In this document: piece after piece, positions 12,272 to 23,513 of the stretch
Layout: each line of letters opens with the position of its first letter
Numbering within the stretch: the stretch's first letter is position 1
DNA from: Mytilus galloprovincialis
Taxonomy: Eukaryota; Mollusca; Bivalvia; Mytilida; Mytilidae
Length of the DNA: 64,000 bases
Reading direction: 5' to 3'
Assembly: GCF_965363235.1 (NCBI RefSeq)
Contig: NC_134851.1
Span: 54,006,833 to 54,070,832, forward strand
Made by a program: the position numbers and the translations under genes
Notes under the pieces: model-generated
The model's database searches: none
Told to the model about the DNA's origin: nothing
Seen by the model: only the letters and a program-made list of their open reading frames with translations

Positions 12272-13231
12272 TTAATCCATGTAGTTAAACCTGTCTTCCA
12301 TTGCATACGATTCTACAGCTGGTCCGTCATGTCCAGATGATGCAACGCCATCATTATTATTCTGAGTTTGTTTGTTTTCCCCTCCTTCTAATGTTTCATA
12401 CAAGTCAACGGAGGTCATGCCAATCACTATGACATTTTTCAGTGAAAAAATGGATATTCCACGACTTAAACCATGCCATAAGATCATCCGGGTTATCAGT
12501 AACGGTAAATTGACGACGAATGCGAGTAACACTTTGTGAATCATAACAAGCTTATGTGAAAGTTTGGCTTCTCCATACTTAGTTTTAGAAAGAGTGATGA
12601 GCGGTATTGTTGGTAATATAAAATTAATAAGGGCGATAGCAATAATAGCATCATCCACTCCTGTTGGAAACGTGTCCCTTTCCTCTTTAAAAAACAACAT
12701 TTCCATACTGTCAACGCAATCAAGAATATCGAAGATTACAGTCCCAGTCAATTCGTCGATATATTTTCTTCTCGGGGAACCAGGCTTAGCATCATGATTT
12801 GTCGCTAACAACAATGCAAATACAATACCGCCCAGAGCAATAGTAGTTTTCAATGTATTTGGTCCGAAAAATATGTATTCACTTAGAAGAAAAGCAAAAT
12901 CCTTGAAGGCAATACCTACTTTGATCGCAAGTAATGTGGAGTAAGCAAACCACGATATTGGAACAAACAGCAGACTAGCCGACTCTGGATCAGCCTCCTT
13001 ATCTCCGTTTGGTTTCGCACGATTTAGATGTCTATACGAAAGAAAAAAGCACAAACATAGCACTATGGCAACCACTATATCTGCTCCGATAAACGCAAGC
13101 CACGCCTTCCCTTTATATGTCACTAAATAATAATCAAGTATTCCTGCTTGCAGAAAATGAAAACATAGACATAGAAATCTGCTAGGAAAATGTTTCACAG
13201 CTTTAAAACATTTTGTAAAAACGTTTGCCAT
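12272..13231 (-). CDS. TMEM121/CECR6-family multi-pass membrane protein, copy 1
   Basis: Uninterrupted 319-residue frame, the usual length of vertebrate TMEM121. Start chosen at ATG 13231 (MANVFTK). Hydrophobic segments lie near residues 17-36, 44-64, 84-105, 124-142, 184-205 and 222-245. Family-like signatures are YYLV before segment 2, IFDILDCVDSMEMLFF in the centre, LPTIPLITLSK, HKVLLAFVVNLPLLITRMIL and the ISIFSLKNVIVIG..LYETL block. The tail is Asn/Gly-rich and ends MEDRFNYMD. Vertebrate TMEM121 ('hole') is linked to heart development and MAPK signalling; its molecular activity is unclear. The whole CDS sits in one exon. A good acceptor (TCTCTTTGTAG) puts the exon start at 13279, so a 5' UTR exon probably lies upstream. 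It differs from copy 2 at about 17 of 319 residues. The family call is by pattern recognition. Confidence 0.85.
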   Translation of the reverse strand: MANVFTKCFKAVKHFPSRFLCLCFHFLQAGILDYYLVTYKGKAWLAFIGADIVVAIVLCLCFFLSYRHLNRAKPNGDKEADPESASLLFVPISWFAYSTLLAIKVGIAFKDFAFLLSEYIFFGPNTLKTTIALGGIVFALLLATNHDAKPGSPRRKYIDELTGTVIFDILDCVDSMEMLFFKEERDTFPTGVDDAIIAIALINFILPTIPLITLSKTKYGEAKLSHKLVMIHKVLLAFVVNLPLLITRMILWHGLSRGISIFSLKNVIVIGMTSVDLYETLEGGENKQTQNNNDGVASSGHDGPAVESYAMEDRFNYMD

Positions 13232-13236
13232 TTCTA

Positions 13237-13257
13237 TCAACGTGTCTGGTCAAACAT
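13237..13257 (-). promoter_or_regulatory. Upstream ORF in the 5' leader of TMEM121-like copy 1
   Basis: An ATG six bases' clearance upstream of the main start opens a six-codon frame (MFDQTR) that stops at TGA before the main ATG. In copy 2 the equivalent ATG reads ATA, so the uORF is absent there. It could reduce translation of copy 1 only. Confidence 0.5.
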
Positions 13258-13482
13258 GAGCTCTTCAGCTTGGAGATAACTACAAAGAGAAAACAATATT
13301 GATAATCATTTTAAGTGAAACATTTTGTCCAAATGACGCTGACTTAAATCTATAATATCATATTTCCATAATACACGTTTATTTGCTTGGTAACTTTTGC
13401 GTAGCAAAACATGACTTCTTAATTTGCAGTGATCAAGTTGAGTTTCTAAATTTACTTACGAATTTACGAGGAACGCAAATGC

Positions 13483-13619
13483 TAACTGTTTAGGTTGGAA
13501 AGTCAAATATACACAAGAAAATAATGACTCCCTAATGAACGTTTTCACAGAATGTAACTAATCAAAATATGGCATAAAATAAGATCTGAGATAAAATTTG
13601 TTACCCTTTAAATTAGGGA
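13483..13619. other. Junction between duplication unit 1 and remnant unit 3
   Basis: Similarity between units 1 and 2 fades after the shared run TTACGAATTTACGAGGAACGC (ends near 13482 and 26453). The remnant third unit starts about 140 bp further on. Confidence 0.4.
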
Positions 13620-14150
13620 AACTTTAATAACCAAAACTATTATTTACTACATTTATCATTAGAAATCTAGATACATTTTCATTTAATATATCCTGAAACT
13701 TATCTTTATGTGCAAACTGAACAAAGAAGACATAGGATGACGATTTCTTATTGTAATCAAACCTGTCTTTGATGAATCTGTATATTTGACCGAGAAAATA
13801 CATCTCACGTTTGAATGATTCCAGTTATTACTTTTCGTTGAACTACAACTTATCCAAACTTCCTGGTGAAAAATATAATAACTATTAAACACGACCATGT
13901 GTTATATTTAGTAGTACAAGTGTTAAAAAATCTGAAATCTAGAGAAAATGTCCAGCAGAAACATATATTCGTATACTGGCTGATATTCAAACACATTCTA
14001 TATAATATATACAACAACAACAGTACAAATAAATAGATATAGTTACGGTAATTTCCAGTATTTCACCAATGCGAGCATGTAGATTTTACAAGTAAATGAT
14101 TTCAGGGAGAAAATGGAAGGAGGTACGTCGCAGAAGGACTATCGTGAATA
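13620..14150. repeat. Locus-specific repeat, copy 2 of 3 (remnant unit)
   Basis: Aligns with 20000-20560 through GGTAATTTCCAGTATTTCACC and the preceding shared words. No TMEM121-like gene follows it, so it looks like the truncated start of a third unit of the segmental duplication. Confidence 0.7.
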
Positions 14151-14880
14151 CATATATTTGTACAAACCTTAATATGTAGGACAAACAGGACGGGATTTGT
14201 TTTATACGAACACAGGAACATATATACCGCTTCCGAAAACCTAAGAAATTCAAAAGTATAATTTATCAACACTTAGGTAAACACAACCACAATATTAAAT
14301 TTAATAGATTTCAATCACTCGAAATGATCCAGAAGAAACAAGGGCAATCGCATAAACAATTTGAAGATTCCCGTAAAATTATTGAACTGTTTTGGATTAA
14401 ACCGGCGTTTTGCATTTGCGCCGATCTGCATTTCATTTGCGCCGATTTTTCTTTTCATTTGCGCCGATTTTTTACAGGTAAACTACAGGTGAATGTTATT
14501 TTTCATTTATCCTTATAAACCTCTTCCGTTAGCCAGTTGTACAAATGATATGAATTGTCGTTCATTACATGTAAATTTTCCATTTTTAGATGGTGATGTT
14601 CCTTTGGCACCATCTTACGGTGTTTATATTTCACAGCTCATTCGCTACGCCCTTGTCTGTTGTGACGTTTATGATTTTAAAGAACGTAATCTATGTATTA
14701 TTGGGTAAATTATTAAGCCAGAGATTTCCTTACTATAAATTACTTAAAACCTTTACTATTTTTTTCCATACTTTTTGTATACTTAAACAAGTTTGGCGAA
14801 CGTTGTGTCGTAATTTTGGAAGTTCAACTCTTTTGCAATATCTCCAACTCCCACAAAGCTGCAAACTTGTGCCTTGAAAT
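14150..14880 (+). mobile_element. Broken Penelope-like retroelement, two pieces
   Basis: Piece one (about 14150-14402) encodes a GIY-YIG-endonuclease-like stretch, with YVGQTGRDL-type residues and a later RKIIELFWIK. Piece two (about 14516-14880) encodes the reverse-transcriptase-linked block FPFLDGDVPLAPSYGVYISQ followed by LIRYALV, found next to RT domains in bivalve retroelements. The order (endonuclease first) is opposite to a normal Penelope element, and a hAT-like element end lies between them, so the locus is rearranged. The element is clearly dead. Class assignment is tentative. Confidence 0.6.
14402..14490 (+). mobile_element. Solo left end of a hAT-like MITE
   Basis: Matches the left end of the complete element at 34026-34734: CGGCGTTTTGCATTTGCGCC, then repeated CATTTGCGCCGATTTT and a TTTTTTACAGGTAAACTACAGG stretch. 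No right end is seen nearby. Confidence 0.65.
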
Positions 14881-14899
14881 CTAATAAGGAGTCTGGGTA

Positions 14900-15460
14900 T
14901 TTTTCTAAAACGCATGTCGTCTTTTCTCTTTGGATAATTTTGCCATCGTTATGGGCATGTATTAAAATGTTAAGCTCCATTTCATTATTAACCGCTCATC
15001 AACTTTGCCATACTAGTGTAGATGTTTAAAATTATTTTGTAATTTAGTGTCAATAAAACAATTAACTGATTAAGAATATTAGTTACTATGTAGTGGAGGA
15101 CCATAAAGGGTTAAAATAAAACACAAAAAAAATATGCAGAGTATTTGGTTTCAAGTTCGAATAACCAAACGTTATTATCAAATTTTATTTCAAATATAAA
15201 TATTCAGAACTACAAGGGACCCACAACAATCATGCTTAGTAATAAAGATATAATAAACAATTATAAATGTACCTCAACAATAAACTCCTGCAACGCACCT
15301 CTTGATCTCTTGACTGGATAATGTTGTTCTATTATGATTATGAATCAATGTGAGGCGGGCATTTCGGAATACATAATATGCATAAACCAATTACGGTAGG
15401 CTGGTGATTCTAACCCGTACATAACATGACACACAAGTTTTGACGACAAATTTTAATTTC
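14900..15460. other. Intergenic, nothing recognised
   Basis: AT-rich DNA with A-runs and no coding signal or repeat family that I recognise. Confidence 0.3.
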
Positions 15461-15464
15461 ACGC

Positions 15465-15625
15465 TTAATAATATGATGATTTTCCCGAGTTCCCGGCTAA
15501 CTTTTAGGTAATTTCACGTGTCCCGTCAGACTTTGTTTCCCGTTTCACGTACAATAATTTGACTTACCCGTGTCACGCTTACAAAAAATCGTTAATCCCG
15601 CGTCACGCTTAGACCCCAATGAGAC
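15465..15625. repeat. Dispersed repeat with iterated CCCG(T)/CACG words
   Basis: A run of loosely repeated phrases (TTTCCCGAGTTCCCGG, TTTCACGTGTCCCGTC, CCGTGTCACGCTTA, CCGCGTCACGCTTA) spaced about 20-25 bases apart. This pattern is known to me from mussel intergenic DNA. Family unknown. Confidence 0.45.
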
Positions 15626-16079
15626 CCACAGTAGAGACAAAATGTGTACAAACCTGACAACTTACTATGTTGTGGATTATTTGATCATCAATTTATCCGA
15701 AATATATACGCAGAGAACAATATATTTCACAATATATATGCACTTATCCAAATTTACATCCATTCGTACGGTCTCAATAGAAGAATTTCCCGCGGAAATG
15801 TCATGTGATATAAACATGGAATTGACCACACCGATACAGGTGAAATACGTTGAATAACAATTGTGGACACAGCAATAAGATCAGATTATAAGACCCTCAT
15901 GAGCTCGGTGTAAAGTAAAAAAAGAGTAAAAATCCATTATTAAATAAATTTGCTCGATTAACCTTGAAGTTAAGACTAATAAAAGTTTGCGTCTATCGAG
16001 TGAACCCCCTAAATAAAATAATAATGTACGTGTTCTTGACGACTTCCGCGCGGGATGATATATTCTTATTTAGTATGTT

Positions 16080-16272
16080 AATTAGGCCGTTAGTTTTCTC
16101 GTTTGAGTTGTTTTACATTGTCATTTCGGTTCCTTATATAGATGACTATGCGATATGGGCTTTGCTTATTGTTAAAGGCCGTACGGTGACCTATAGTTGT
16201 TAATTTTTGTGTCATTTTGGTCTCTTGTGGAGAGTTGTCTCATTGGCAATCATACGAATCTTCTTTTTTATA
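16080..16272 (+). repeat. Dispersed mussel repeat R2 (SINE-like)
   Basis: Contains the R2 landmarks: AGGCCGTTAGTTTTCTCGTT, GCTTATTGTTAAAGGCCGTA, CGGTGACC, TGTCATTTTGGTCTCTTGTG and the tail GTCTCATTGGCAATCATAC before a TC/T-rich end. Close copies are at 26975 and 59363 (minus); more worn ones lie at 45000, 52560 and 38636. Confidence 0.75.
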
Positions 16273-16279
16273 TAAAATA

Positions 16280-16915
16280 ATTTTACAAACACATATGTAG
16301 TCAAATATATAATTTTTTAATATAATGTCAAAAAATTGTTTACGAATATCTATGACAAAAATGGCGTTCCATAGAAAATTTAATCGAAAAAAAGGGACAC
16401 TTTACAGAGCCAAAAATACAAATTTCAGAGGGCGATTTAGGCCAGATACTTACACAAAAAGGGATTAGACTACTATGAAATGTATTTAACTTGCTAAAAT
16501 GTACGAAAACTGATACAATGTAAGATTATCGAAATCAGTTATGTGCAAAGGCTTTTCATTGCAATCTTTAAATCGTCACAGAAATCATAATAAAACTAAA
16601 GATACATCTCAAAATATACATAATAATACAAAAATAGCATAACTTACAGGGTGGTGGACAATAATACAACAAACAATTATCTAAAGTTCTCAAACGAGCG
16701 CAAACATGCATTGTGTTGAAAAAGAGAGATAATCACATAAAAAGAATCTTTGGAAAGCATGTTAAAAATGTCTGGAACACTCCTCACCTAATATTAATAT
16801 ATAATATCACTATATTAAAAATATAATAAGCAAACAGTTATGAATAAAAAAAAATATATTCCCTAGCATATCTTGCAAATTGACACCAGAATAATGTTTA
16901 ATAAAGTCATTGTTC
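16280..16915. other. Intergenic, nothing recognised
   Basis: Very AT-rich. No gene or known repeat was identified. Confidence 0.3.
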
Positions 16916-16918
16916 AAA

Positions 16919-17457
16919 GTATACACTCTAAGCAACAGCACAATTTCAGAAATAGGTCTAGTGTAAGTTGAACCATTTCTAGCGACGCAAATATCTGCCT
17001 TTCTAACTCGTCCATCATTACCTGGTAGAGGATTAACAATAATTCCAGTTGGCCACTCATCTTTAAAAACATTTTGTCCTAAATAAGCACAATATCTCCT
17101 TCATTCAATTCGGAGAAGAATCTGTCCATTTTCGACGTGTTTGTATAGTTTGAAGATACTCTTTGTTCCGTCGTTGCCAGAAAATATCTGCCAAATATTG
17201 CACTCGTCTCCAAAGTGCATTATACAGATCCTTCGTATCAAATTTTCCAATAGTTGCAGGGTAACAACGGTTTTCTGAGTGAGTAACATCGCTGGACTGA
17301 GTATCAAAAGCGATTTCGGGTCAGACGATACTGGCACGATCGGTCTACCATTCACTATGGCATACACTTCTGCCAAAAAGGTGATTAACACTTCATGTGT
17401 TAGATTTGTCAATAGAGTTATTTTCATGTCGCATTTTTGCTTAAAAGTGTTGTTCAA
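16919..17457 (-). mobile_element. BEL/Pao-type LTR retrotransposon fossil (pol 3' part)
   Basis: The minus-strand reading shows the end of an integrase region and its C-terminal tail: a THEVLITFLAEVYAIVNGRP block followed by SSDPKSLLILSPAMLL, and nearer 16920-17040 a PLPGNDGRVRKADI/RPISEIVLLL-type tail typical of BEL/Pao polyproteins. LTRs, gag, protease and RT were not found around it. It is a broken fragment of an element several kilobases long. Age is unknown, but the protein motifs remain readable. Confidence 0.8.
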
Positions 17458-17459
17458 AA

Positions 17460-18830
17460 GACAACCGATAAATTGTTTTTAATAAAGATGCAACAAAGAA
17501 CAGAAAATAAAATAACTATATACAGAAAAAATCTAGTTTGTTGTGTAATGAATCTGCAATTACAAATGTTATTGCTTACTAGAAGTTACCTGCGAAATCG
17601 CGGTACCATTGGACAAGCGTTGAAATCACACACAGTAATAAGGTGGAAACTGTTAGGATTTTGACACGTTTAATACATTTAATAATATTTCATTAAAATA
17701 GATGAAAACGAGTAACATAATGCAAAAGAACACATTCTCCTCGGTTGGAAAATTAAAAAAAAATAGTTACCCTAAGAAAAGCGTATGAGCTACGTAAAAT
17801 CCATTGGCATACCGAAAGGGACGATCTATCAATATATGAATTGGACAATGCAATACGGTGAAAGAGCATGAGCAAAATAGTATATAAGACACGGATCGAT
17901 AACGGTCTTAGAATTTGGATAATTATAAAAAAAAATGCATTTTCTGTGGAAAAAAGATTGTTTCAAAGACAAATTTATGACGTACGAAACTCTATATTTA
18001 CACGACTTATCACAATATTTCCGACTTTGTACGTTTTCAGAGGAGTTGCGGCTAAATAAAATCAGTCTCTTCTTAGTAGCATAGATGTAAAACAGTACAT
18101 GAAAATGTATATTTGTACATGCCGGGTAGTTATTTGTTTGTCTAGTGTCCAATGGCAAACTTTTCATGACTATATTCAGTTCAAATTCATTCTGTCAGCA
18201 CATTTCATCCATTTTCATAGAAGTTTTAAAGTTTCCGTCTTTTTTGTATAGAAAAATTATCACCGGTTGGACAATTTCACTATTGATGTTATAAACTTTA
18301 ACTCGCCAATTTTTGACTGTATTCAATAAACAATTCGATACATAGCTCTTAGTTTCTTTTTAAGTTTTCGATCTTTAAGTTCGTCTGCAGTATAGATGAA
18401 TGGAAATAGTAATGTTTGGAAACAATAGTCCTTCTGTGTGGTAAAATGATACTTTTTACAGTTTTGACTGTATCCGAGCTCTAATTAATGACATGGACAT
18501 TATCCTTTATGATGAGAGATTGCACTGCTGATGACATTTCTATTTCAGAAGAATGTGTTCCCATGTAGAACACATATTGTATAAGTTTACTAAAACTTGT
18601 AAGGTTCCTGATTTCTCCTGTACTACCAGATAGGTGGTATTGTCTTATATTGTTTTACAAAATGTTTATTTTTAGAGCATCTTCTCTATTCTTTATACTT
18701 TTTGCCTTTTTTCTATTCATTATTTTTGGTCCATTTTTCTCTATATATTTTGACCAATATTCTCTGTTTTTTAAACCCTAATCAACACTCTCATGAAGTA
18801 GATTTTCTATTACGGCAGTTATCAACCTTT
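17460..18830. other. Intergenic, nothing recognised
   Basis: No gene, structural RNA or known repeat recognised. Short open frames on both strands around 17829-18167 overlap each other and look random. Confidence 0.35.
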
Positions 18831-18835
18831 GTCGG

Positions 18836-19041
18836 ATTATTTGGGTATCCGACCAGTGAAGTGTAGGACTAATGGGGTGTCAGACCAGTGGGGTGTCGGA
18901 CTAATGGGGTGTCGGACCAGTAGGGTGTAGGACTAATGGGGTGTCGGACCAGTGGGGTGTAGGACTAATGGGGTGTCGGACAAAATTAATGTGGTGTTGG
19001 AACAATCTGGTGTCGGACTAATGGGGTGTTGGAATATCGTG
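18836..19041. repeat. Minisatellite with a 16-bp unit
   Basis: About twelve tandem units alternate between GGGGTGTCGGACTAAT and GGGGTGTCGGACCAGT, with occasional GTAGGACT variants. The last units toward 19040 are more diverged. The two unit types alternate, so the higher-order period is about 32 bp. Confidence 0.9.
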
Positions 19042-19049
19042 GTGACCCC

Positions 19050-19163
19050 GCTGAGAGGGTATAGAGCAGATTGGTATTCCTCGAAAAAGCATTGATAATC
19101 TTGGCTTTGCCGTGGTTGACAATGTTTTCTCGAGGTAACAATCTGCTTTACTACCCTCTCAGC
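19050..19163. mobile_element. Short foldback element next to the minisatellite
   Basis: Inverted arms GCTGAGAGGGTATAGAGCAG at the left and CTGCTTTACTACCCTCTCAGC at the right, continuing inward (CTCGA...TCGAG, CATTG...CAATG). It is 114 bp long. Flanking duplications are not clear because the minisatellite abuts it. Confidence 0.65.
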
Positions 19164-19829
19164 TGTATGGTTATGTGTTATTTATATAATATTTGGGGAA
19201 ATGTATGAACTCAAGTATTAAATTGTCAGAAATAATAAGAAAGGCTGCGATGTTTTTACTCGGGACACAAAACGACCACACGAAAAAAATACAGCAGAGT
19301 AATGTCGCGTTTGTATAGCTGCTCTTCTCAAACTCAGAACAAGTTCTTGTTTTCATTTAGATATCAATGACGCGACATATGTGCATTAATCTAAAGTCTG
19401 GAAGAAGATGATAGTAGCTGCAATTTGTTTTGAACTAGCTTTCAGCAATTACGAGTACTTTGTGTTCATTTTGATGCATTTTTTTTTCATTTTACATGTT
19501 GTCACGGCCAGGTATTTAAAAGCTCTGACAATACGGTATTGGTTTTGCTCATTGTTGATGAATGTACAGTGACACAGAGTTGCATACGTGTACGTATTAC
19601 GACGATTTCGGACACACCGTATTATTATTTTACATTAATAAATGGAAAATTTATGTCTCAACAACATATATTTTTTAGAAAGACCTATGAATTTGAAATG
19701 GTTTAAAAATTTACGATGACTTAACAACAAATTCTAAAAGTGTATTTTCCAATTCTACGTGCTTAAATACAAATATATACATACATTGGACGAATTTAAT
19801 TGGTTATATATCAGGAAAAAAATATTTTA

Positions 19830-20560
19830 CGTATCCAGTAATAGTTCAGCGAATCGAAGTTGTATTCCAAATATTACAAAACTTTTTGACGTAGCCCATG
19901 TATTGTATCTTGACATGTATATGTAAAGTTTAAGTAACAGTATCCTAATATTTCAATATGGGTTAAAGTAAAATATATTATAGTCGCTCAATTTCTGACC
20001 AAAACAATTATTTACTACATTTATCAGTGGAAATCTAGATACACTTTCACTAAACATACATCCTGAAACTTTATCTTTATGTGCAAACTGAACTAAAGAG
20101 ATGTCACATTATTTACATATCTATTTAGCATGAAAAAAATCAAAAGTCATTAGGTGACGATTTCTTATTGTAATTAAAACTATTTTGATGAAAATTTTAT
20201 ATTTGACCGAGAAAATAATCTTACATTTAAATGATGTCGTGATTGCAGTTTTTAGTTTTTGTTGAACTACAAATTATCCGAACTTCCTCGTAAAGAAAAA
20301 AAAAAAAAAAAAACACGACCATGTATATTTACTGATGCTGATAATCTGAAAGTTGAGCCCATGTATAGGACACGTCCGGCATAATTATACCAGTATACTG
20401 TCTGATGGTCGAATACACCACTAACAACAGTACATTTTGTACATCTAATTTAATATACAGTGTGGTAATTTCCAGTATTTCACCAATGCGAGTATTTAGA
20501 TTTTAAAATTTAATGATATCAGTTGGAAAACATGGAATATAAGGAGGTATGTCGAATACA
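19830..20560. repeat. Locus-specific repeat, copy 3 of 3
   Basis: Matches 8640-9110 in its first two thirds and 13980-14150 in its last third (TTTCCAGTATTTCACCAATG). Confidence 0.75.
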
Positions 20561-20699
20561 TAGATGTAATGGAGTAATACGCTATCAACTGTATCTTTGT
20601 CTGTCCCAATACAGGAACCTTTAACTCAGTTGTTGTCGTCGGTAACTGTCTGTCATAAATGTTTTTTTTTCTTTAGCTCTTTCTTAGTCGTGAATAATT

Positions 20700-21545
20700 T
20701 ACAGCGCTAGTTTCCTCATTTGTATAATTTCACGTTGTCGTTATGTCGGCACAATTAAATTTTGACTGTACGGTAATGGATAAGTCATTTATCGCAGGTT
20801 CTGTTCGATGACCTACTGGTATTATAGTAACTTCGGGTAGTGTGTAATTTATATGCAAGACTTTTCATGTAAATATAGACAGTTACATAAAATTAAGAAT
20901 CATGTGTTTTGTCATATTTACTGCTGTACGCGTATTTACAACAACAAAAACCAGACCCCCCCCCCCCCAAAAAAAACCCAACTTTATTACATAAGGGGAG
21001 ATAACTCAGACATGAGGGGGGAAAACCATATGGCAAAATCAAGGGTACTTTATTCAAATGATTTGCACCACGTGACTTTGTCCCTTTTGATCAAATTACC
21101 TCCCTCAGCTCAAGATTGAAAATATAATTTATTTTGGATTTGCGGATAATCCAGTCCTTTTCCGTCATTTATCTAAAACTAGTGTATCTTTAAAGACTTC
21201 CATGGCGGAAATATACAAAAAATGCCGTGCAATTCTAAGGGGAAATGCTTAAAATTTGACTTTTTACGAAATGGGAAGGTTGAAATCATCATGTTTTTAA
21301 AAGAATTTGACCGAAAATTTTAGAAAGCAGGTAAGTTAAAAGATATTTAACTTTTAAATTCAACCTGCAAGGTGTTTCCCTGTATGCAAACAAATCATGA
21401 ACAATATCTTCTTGCATATGTATTTCTGTTTTGAATATGGCTATTTTACGATTTTCCGTCATTTTATATGATCTTATATAGCAATTATAGTATGGTTACG
21501 CCTCCGATTTTAAAACTAAAAAGGCCGAAAGATTTCAGAGTAGAC
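20700..21545. other. 3' flank of unit 2, no gene recognised
   Basis: Segment 20840-21020 aligns with 11405-11570. It contains a C-run followed by an A-run at about 20956-20979. Nothing coding was seen. Confidence 0.35.
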
Positions 21546-21546
21546 A

Positions 21547-21700
21547 ATAAAATTGGGAATGGAAATGGGGGATGTGTCAAAGAGACAACAACCCGACCAT
21601 AGGAAAAACACCAGCAGAAGGTCACCGCTTCAATGTAGCGAGAAATTCCCCCACCCGGAGGCGTCCTTCATGTCCATTTGTACACGGACAGAATCCTTAA
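21547..21700 (+). repeat. Dispersed mussel repeat R7
   Basis: Landmarks GGAATGGAAATGGGGGATGT, CAAAGAGACAACAACCCGAC, CAGCAGAAGGTCACC and CCCACCCGGAGGCGTCCTTC. A second, shorter copy lies at 61540-61680. Confidence 0.65.
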
Positions 21701-22908
21701 ACATGTACAATTCACCTATATGCGATCAAATTGTTCATTCGGCATTGGTATTGGCATATTGGCATTTTTATTTCAGGGGCTTATATAATCCTATTGTAAT
21801 GGCTGCCGTCATGCTAAGGAAAAATGACCGCTATGCAAATTAGCAAATTACCCCAAATTTTGCCATATGCTCAGATAAGTAATGCACATAAAATAATGTG
21901 TTGTGGATTAAGCTATTTTAATATGTAGCAAGAAAACGACGAGTCCGGTGACTCCATAATTTCCGTTTCTTGTCTGAAAGCATATTATTAGTCAGCTATC
22001 TTCTCATCTGTTATCTAAAAATTAAAAAGTTTTGTTTTCTTTTAGCACATGTAATTAGATTTCCCATGCATAGTCTATACAAAATCTGACAATTTTGCTA
22101 AGCATGTAGCTTGAAAACACTCCCGATGACTCATTCTTTTTGTTATATTTTGGAAAAGAGATACATGATTTGGACAAAATATCATATTATTCTATGGATT
22201 TTAATGTAGATCCTTCCTCTCACCATCACCTCAAATCTACCTATTAAATAAATGGAATTTGAGACGCGTTTTTGTTTTTTACCGATATTGGCTATAAACT
22301 ATGATTCGTAACAGAACATGTACATTTCTGATATTACAGGGTCGCAATTGGTACCCAGAGGAATTTGTCGATTAACTGTATTGCCGGAACATATATAAAT
22401 GTTGGAGAAAGTTAACAGCTATATTCATCTTATCGTGAATGTTGTCTGTTGTATACACTTATCTTTTGGTTATTTTTTGTTTTTTCCCATGCCATCGTTA
22501 GTTTAGTTTTGACTAACGACTTTGAATAACCCTTTTGTATCTTTTGTTTCTCTTTGATGTGTACAAGTTGTTTTTAATTATATGTCAGTTAGTCTCTGAC
22601 TCTGAGGGAGTGGTTTCTCCTTGGCAATCATTCCACATCTTCTTATTATCATAGTTTGTGCTACAGCTAAATAGAAGTTAAACACATTTTATTTCTTTGA
22701 ATTTTCTTTAATGTTAGACTTTTAGTGACTATTATTTTAAGTTCATATACCACTGAGGACACGTATGTATACATAATAACTCAACTGATATATTGTTTCT
22801 TATGAACAATATCCATTCCATCCGTTTACTATTAACTTTCTGTACAACTGGTTTACAAAAACAACAAACCAGCCATGTTCTTGTCTACTACGTATTTATC
22901 CACTTATT

Positions 22909-23318
22909 TTAAAGCTCCAGTCACACTGTCACGTTTCAAGAGCAACGTTTTACTACGTTTTGAAAGCGTAGCGAAACGGGAATAAACGTAACGAAGTGTA
23001 TCGAAACGTAGTGATCCTGGAAAACTGGACCTGCCCCGTATGTTTTTTTTTAAAATTCAACAACAAACGTATCAAAAATTGAATACGTATCAAGCTTAGC
23101 GGAACTCAACAAAATGTGCTAACTACGTATCGAAACGTATCAATGCGTGGTGGAAACGTGAGTCTACACGTACTAATACGTAGTAAAACGTGATAGGAAC
23201 GTAGCACAAACCTAGTAAAACCTAGCTTTCAAAATAACGGGACATTTTTATTCAAAACGTAGTTGAAACGTAGCATTTTAAAACGTAGTAAAACGTGACA
23301 GTGTGACCGGGGCTTTAA
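22909..23318. mobile_element. ACGT-rich foldback element with TTAA flanks (copy A)
   Basis: Bounded by TTAA at both sides (22909-22912, 23315-23318). The inverted ends read AAAGCTCCAGTCACACTGTC at the left, and AGCCCCGGTCACACTGTCAC as the complement of the right. The interior is packed with variants of AACGTAGTAAAACGT, i.e. dozens of ACGT words on both strands. No coding capacity. TTAA targets suggest piggyBac- or Kolobok-type mobilisation. Confidence 0.75.
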
Positions 23319-23513
23319 CCGGTTACACATCTAGTCCATCTATTTCAAATATAGATCGCTGATTTCGTTATACTTATATGACACTTTTAAAAATGTAGTC
23401 TGGTTTAAATTAGTCTCAGTAAATAAGTGTATCCTACAAGTATAAAACAGCTCAAGCAGTATGACTTGTAGTGGCGGATCCAACATTTTCATTAGATTGA
23501 TCCGCATAATATG

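Larger units (their letters stand above)
5905..13482. repeat. Segmental duplication unit 1 (TMEM121-like locus)
   Basis: Collinear similarity to 19.2-26.45 kb is visible at several anchors: 5910-6050 with 19320-19460, 8640-9100 with 19830-20310, 10150-10200 with 20615-20665, 11405-11570 with 20840-21020, and the gene plus flanks 12221-13482 with 23461/25201-26455. Between anchors each unit has gained its own repeats. The unit therefore starts just downstream of the FAXC-like gene and ends just upstream of the TMEM121-like 5' exon. Confidence 0.75.

Noticed and set aside
12564-12797. Plus-strand frame of 77 codons (repeated at 25546-25779)
   Set aside because: It lies antisense to the TMEM121-like genes and its conservation follows from the sense frame.
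14590-14915. Several overlapping frames on both strands
   Set aside because: They are shadows of the retroelement fragment.
17829-18167. 112-codon minus-strand frame
   Set aside because: No domain, no splice signals, and a plus-strand frame covers the same bases. It looks random.
18836-19041. CRISPR-like array
   Set aside because: Contiguous 16-bp units without unique spacers in an animal genome; it is a minisatellite.
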